From positions 1 to 35,026 of the forward strand of contig NZ_JAYMFF010000017.1 in NCBI RefSeq assembly GCF_035989245.1: a stretch of DNA of 35,026 bases, written 5' to 3'. The DNA comes from Adlercreutzia wanghongyangiae. GTDB taxonomy: Bacteria; Actinomycetota; Coriobacteriia; Coriobacteriales; Eggerthellaceae. Every line of letters begins with the position of its first letter. The first letter of the stretch is position 1. Shown in pieces: positions 32,370 through 35,026 of the stretch. The position numbers and the translations under genes were made by a program. The notes below the pieces were generated by a model, which was not told where the DNA came from, did no database searches, and was given only the letters and a program-made list of their open reading frames with translations.

Positions 32370-33356
32370 CTACAGGAAAGCCGCAACCGTGGGCAAAACC
32401 GCCGCGGCCACCACAGCGGCACGCAGGCAGACGCCTCCGACGAGAACGCAGAACGCAGAACCCAGCAGCGCGGAACGGAACGAGAGAGCGCCAAGGGTGC
32501 ACGATCGTCCCCCAGCCACACCGCGCATCATAACCACGTCCGCGACAAAGGGGACGGCGAGCCCCACCCCCACAAGGCCGAGCCAGAACAGAGGCGCGCA
32601 GGAGCCCTCCAGAAGCAGGTGAGCCGAAGCCAGAGCCGCCTGATCGGTGGCCGTGAGCGCTCCCGCAGACAAGCCGGCACCGGCACCAGCCCACACAGAG
32701 GCAAGCCAAGCCGCCAGTACCGCAGCCTCCGCGACGATGAGCAGCCCATCAACGCGAATGAGAACGCGCAAGGTGGCGCGGAAAGCCGTTGCCGCCCTGC
32801 CGAACGAGGCGCTCATCTGCACTAAGGCGACGCCGCAGGACAAGCTGGAAACCACGAACAGCGGCGGCAGCCAAGGGCTATGCCACAGCGGCACCGAAGC
32901 CATGTCTGCGAGCAACAGCCCGGTGTACGCGGCGGTTATTACAGCGGCCGCCAGGAGCAAACCGCATAGCGCGCGCAAATACAACAGAGAAGCCGGCACC
33001 AGCCCGCGCCATGCCAGCACCAGCACCCCCGCCAGCAGCAGACAGCCGCAAAGCGCCCACGCGCCGACCGCCAGATAGCTCGTCGGTCCCGCGGCCGCCA
33101 AAAGCAGCAGACGGTCGGGGCGGCCCACATCCGCCATCAGGCAGATCATCCCCAGCACCAGGGCGCCGATGGCCCAAATCAGCGCCGTCCCGAAAAACTC
33201 CCCGTACAACCGGCCGTCGTCGTCGCGGAAACGCACCGCCACAGCGCGACGCATCTCCTCGCCGTCGGCCGCCAGACCGAGCACCGCTGTCACCGCGCAG
33301 GTGCCGGCGCCCGTGCCGCCGAGGAACAGATAGGCCACCACCAGCTCGCTGAACAT
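32370..33356 (-). CDS. NrfD/DmsC-type membrane anchor subunit
   Basis: Polytopic membrane protein, 328 residues, with about eight hydrophobic helices. The start MFSELVVAYLFLGGTGAGTC has the FLGGTGAG segment typical of NrfD, and the long second helix region and C-terminal helices fit the NrfD/PsrC family, which passes electrons from menaquinol to a DmsB-like protein. GGGGGAAGG lies a few bases before the ATG at 33356; the frame is open upstream but through the promoter. No catalytic or iron-sulfur gene adjoins it. The DmsA/DmsB pair 3 kb away lacks an anchor and shares its operator, so this is its likely partner. Confidence 0.85.
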   Translation of the reverse strand: MFSELVVAYLFLGGTGAGTCAVTAVLGLAADGEEMRRAVAVRFRDDDGRLYGEFFGTALIWAIGALVLGMICLMADVGRPDRLLLLAAAGPTSYLAVGAWALCGCLLLAGVLVLAWRGLVPASLLYLRALCGLLLAAAVITAAYTGLLLADMASVPLWHSPWLPPLFVVSSLSCGVALVQMSASFGRAATAFRATLRVLIRVDGLLIVAEAAVLAAWLASVWAGAGAGLSAGALTATDQAALASAHLLLEGSCAPLFWLGLVGVGLAVPFVADVVMMRGVAGGRSCTLGALSFRSALLGSAFCVLVGGVCLRAAVVAAAVLPTVAAFL

Positions 33357-33458
33357 GGCCTTCCCCCTCTTCGGCGCTTCCAGTACCCGCAGGCCGCCCC
33401 GCAACAATCGGGCAAGAAACGCGACCCACGCATACGATCTCAATACTACGAGGAGAAG

Positions 33459-33474
33459 ATTATCATAAGACAAT
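33459..33474. promoter_or_regulatory. Operator before the NrfD gene, same as the reductase operon
   Basis: ATTATC-ATAA-GACAAT. With the next four bases it matches 29961-29980 at 18 of 20 positions. It sits in a larger dyad, GAAGATT and AATCTTC. A minus-strand TAGTAT (33443-33448) downstream may be the -10. Confidence 0.7.
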
Positions 33475-33537
33475 CTTCGCGGCGCTTGGCATTTCCGTGC
33501 TTTGCAGGAAGAATCTTCGTTTTTGTCGCTGAAATTG

Positions 33538-33651
33538 CGTTTGTTAGCATCTCGACTTCTTGAAGGTGCCCTTGGAGCGCATTTTCCGCAAAAAGATGCC
33601 GCATATATCGCATATATGGGAGGCGCGAACAACCACCCATGCTAACAAACG
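33538..33651. repeat. Inverted-repeat element C (114 bp)
   Basis: Perfect 13-bp inverted repeat: CGTTTGTTAGCAT (33538-33550) and ATGCTAACAAACG (33639-33651). Inside are CATTTTCCGCAAAAAGATGC and two CGCATATAT copies. The outer flanks (TTTTTGTCGCTGAAAT on the left) recall the outer arms of elements A, B and D, and TAGC is in a similar place, but the similarity is loose. Noncoding, in the 492-bp gap between the NrfD and uppP genes. Confidence 0.65.
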
Positions 33652-33680
33652 TCATTTTCGAAACAAAGAATCCCCTTCAC

Positions 33681-33803
33681 TCGGCAAAGCGAAGGATATG
33701 CCACGTCTCTCTCGGCAAAGCGAAGGGTACGCCACGTCTCTCGCGGCAGAGGGAGGGCGCGCCACGTTTCTCCCGGCAGAGCGACAGGCGCGCCGCATCT
33801 TGG
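33681..33803. repeat. Four tandem repeats of 30-31 bp beside element C
   Basis: Units beginning CGGCAAAGCGAAGG-TA-GCC and ending CACGTCTCTC start at 33682, 33713, 33744 and 33774; the third and fourth have diverged. A further decayed pair (GCATCTTGG at about 33795 and 33822) reaches almost to the uppP stop. There are no spacers, so it is not a CRISPR array. Lies directly after element C, as the repeats at 23247 follow element B. Confidence 0.8.
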
Positions 33804-33848
33804 TCGACGGGACGGGGCCCTGCATCTTGGCTGACGGAAGAAATCGCC

Positions 33849-34790
33849 CTACAGCAGCACCTTCACGCCAAAGTAGGCCAGCACCACGATGCCCACAATG
33901 ATGCGGTACACGCCGAAGGCCGTGAAGTCATTCTTCTTGATGTAGCCCATGAGGAACTTGATGGAAATGACCGACACCACAAACGCCGTCACGATGCCCA
34001 CCGCCAGCACGGCAATCTCGGTGGCCGTCATGGCCAGACCCACGGCCAAAATGTACTTGATGAGCTTCAGCACGCCCCAGCCGAACATAACGGGAATGGC
34101 CAGGAAGAACGTGAACTCGGCCGCCGCCGTGCGCGAGCAGCCGCACAGCATGCCACCGATAATGGTAGAGCCCGAGCGGCTCGTGCCCGGGATGATGGCG
34201 AGCATCTGGAAGCAGCCGATCTTCAACGCCGTTTTCCAATCGATCTCGTCCACGGTGCGCACGCGGAACAGGGCCATCTCGGCATCGTCGCCGTCGTCGC
34301 CCGGGCCTACCTGCGCCGGCCGCGCATGGGCTCCGCGGGGCTCGCGCGAGGCGAGATAGGCCGCCTCGCGTCGGCGGTTGCGGCGCTCCAGCAGGATGAA
34401 CACCACGCCGTACACGATAAGGGCCACGGCCACCGTCCAGGCGTTGTAGAAGTACTCGTTGAAGAAGTCGTCCAAGGTAAGGCCGATGGCCGCCGCCGGA
34501 ATGCAGCCGATGGCCACCATGCCCCACAGCCGCCAGGTGCCGCGCTTCTCGGGCGCGGTCTTTTTCGGCGAGAAGGGGTTCAGCTTGTGGAAGTACAGAA
34601 TGAGCACCGCCATGATGGCGCCCAGCTGGATGACCACCAAAAACAGCTCCAGAAACTCCGCTGACACGTTCAGCTTCACGAACTCGTCCACCAAGATCAT
34701 GTGGCCCGTGGAGGAAATGGGCAGCCATTCGGTGATGCCCTCCACAATGCCGATGAACAGGGCCTTCAGAATCTCAATGAGCATATCCAT
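33849..34790 (-). CDS. uppP: Undecaprenyl-diphosphatase (BacA/UppP)
   Basis: Membrane phosphatase that recycles the lipid carrier of cell-wall synthesis and gives bacitracin tolerance. 313 residues, about eight helices. Both family motifs are complete: EGITEWLPISSTGH at residues 17-30 and PGTSRSGST at 201-209. The cytoplasmic loop at about 138-183 is long and hydrophilic (ending in Gly/Asp-rich residues) compared with shorter homologues. The start at 34790 gives the normal N-terminus; TAAGGT lies about 11 nt upstream, rather far. The frame extends to 34895 without a site. The leader contains an inverted repeat at 34871-34958. Confidence 0.95.
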   Translation of the reverse strand: MDMLIEILKALFIGIVEGITEWLPISSTGHMILVDEFVKLNVSAEFLELFLVVIQLGAIMAVLILYFHKLNPFSPKKTAPEKRGTWRLWGMVAIGCIPAAAIGLTLDDFFNEYFYNAWTVAVALIVYGVVFILLERRNRRREAAYLASREPRGAHARPAQVGPGDDGDDAEMALFRVRTVDEIDWKTALKIGCFQMLAIIPGTSRSGSTIIGGMLCGCSRTAAAEFTFFLAIPVMFGWGVLKLIKYILAVGLAMTATEIAVLAVGIVTAFVVSVISIKFLMGYIKKNDFTAFGVYRIIVGIVVLAYFGVKVLL

Positions 34791-34870
34791 GGTTCGCGAT
34801 ACCTTACGTCGTCTGCGGAAATTCCCGCCGCTGCCGTCGGACGCATGCCGAAGCATCGCGGTGGGCAGGG

Positions 34871-34958
34871 CAACGCAGAATCCTACCATGGGCACGCGGC
34901 GCGCCCCTCACTTACCGAGAAAGTCCACGGTTCCAAAACCGAACGATGCTCTGCGTTG
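34871..34958. repeat. Inverted repeat E upstream of uppP
   Basis: CAACGCAGA (34871-34879) and TCTGCGTTG (34950-34958), with the hairpin CGGTT-CCAA-AACCG (34929-34942) between. The same hairpin with compensating end bases (TGGTT-CCAA-AACCA) is in element D. The right arm read in reverse gives TTCAACGCAGAGCATCG followed by GTTTTGGA, similar to the arm order of A and B. Possible fifth member of the element family. Confidence 0.4.
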
Positions 34959-34997
34959 AATTTTAAGTTCATCCGTACACCACCTTCTTTTCTCAAG

Positions 34998-35023
34998 ACT
35001 CAGCTGGACACGTTCGGCTGAGT
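34998..35023. repeat. Small inverted repeat at the window end
   Basis: ACTCAGC, 12-base loop, GCTGAGT. Cannot be judged because the window stops here; no T-run is visible in either direction within the window. Confidence 0.3.
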
Positions 35024-35026
35024 TCG

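Noticed and set aside
33681..33840. 30-31-bp repeats as a CRISPR array
   Set aside because: Units are contiguous without spacers, degenerate steadily, and no cas gene is present.

Overview
The window is about 65% G+C and reads as a chromosome segment of a gut actinobacterium of the class Coriobacteriia, most likely family Eggerthellaceae. The grounds are the G+C content, an anaerobic molybdopterin/4Fe-4S reductase set with an NrfD-type anchor, LytTR/DUF3021 and HelD genes, and the mix of small regulators. No rRNA, tRNA, CRISPR array, IS transposase or phage gene was recognised.

Layout. 1-5.5 kb (minus): a very large Lhr-type helicase translationally coupled to a 70-residue coiled-coil protein. 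5.5-9 kb (plus): a MerR regulator and an MFS exporter with a MerR-like operator between them, then a LytTR regulator with its DUF3021 membrane partner. 9-11.2 kb (minus): a HelD-type helicase. 11.7-16.2 kb (plus): a C69 dipeptidase, then an overlapping trio of alpha/beta hydrolase, HXXXDG acyltransferase and zinc-ribbon membrane protein. 16.2-17.9 kb (minus): hipBA behind three operators spaced exactly 25 bp apart. 18-21.5 kb (minus): a complete ECF transporter (S, A', A, T) behind a T-box riboswitch with a UGG specifier, so most probably a tryptophan importer. 21.8-22.8 kb: an AbiEi/DUF559-like gene between two related inverted-repeat elements. 23.4-24.5 kb (minus): chorismate mutase and DAHP synthase. 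24.7-26.6 kb (minus): an HdeD-like membrane protein and a MntA-HepT module in which MntA carries an N-terminal AbrB domain and HepT lacks its motif histidine. 26.7-29.8 kb (minus): a Tat-exported molybdopterin reductase and its 4Fe-4S subunit. 30-30.8 kb: a Phd-RelE type module and a broken HigA. 30.9-33.4 kb (minus): SPFH protein, GntR/YtrA regulator and NrfD-type anchor. 33.8-34.8 kb (minus): undecaprenyl-diphosphatase.

How the parts connect. The reductase pair lacks an adjacent membrane anchor, yet the NrfD gene 3 kb upstream has nearly the same palindromic operator in front of it (18 of 20 bases), so one regulator probably controls both and the three proteins probably form one complex. 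The T-box ECF importer and the chorismate mutase-DAHP synthase pair put aromatic amino acid uptake and synthesis about 2 kb apart. Between 16 and 31 kb there are three toxin-antitoxin type modules, one antitoxin relic and an AbiEi-like gene, which marks an accessory region.

Five intergenic inverted-repeat elements (about 90-150 bp) occur in the window. Two are clearly homologous; the other three look related in layout and arm sequence but are less certain. Two of them are followed by minisatellite-like tandem repeats. Starts were chosen from ribosome-binding sites and family length; promoter calls are by eye and tentative.
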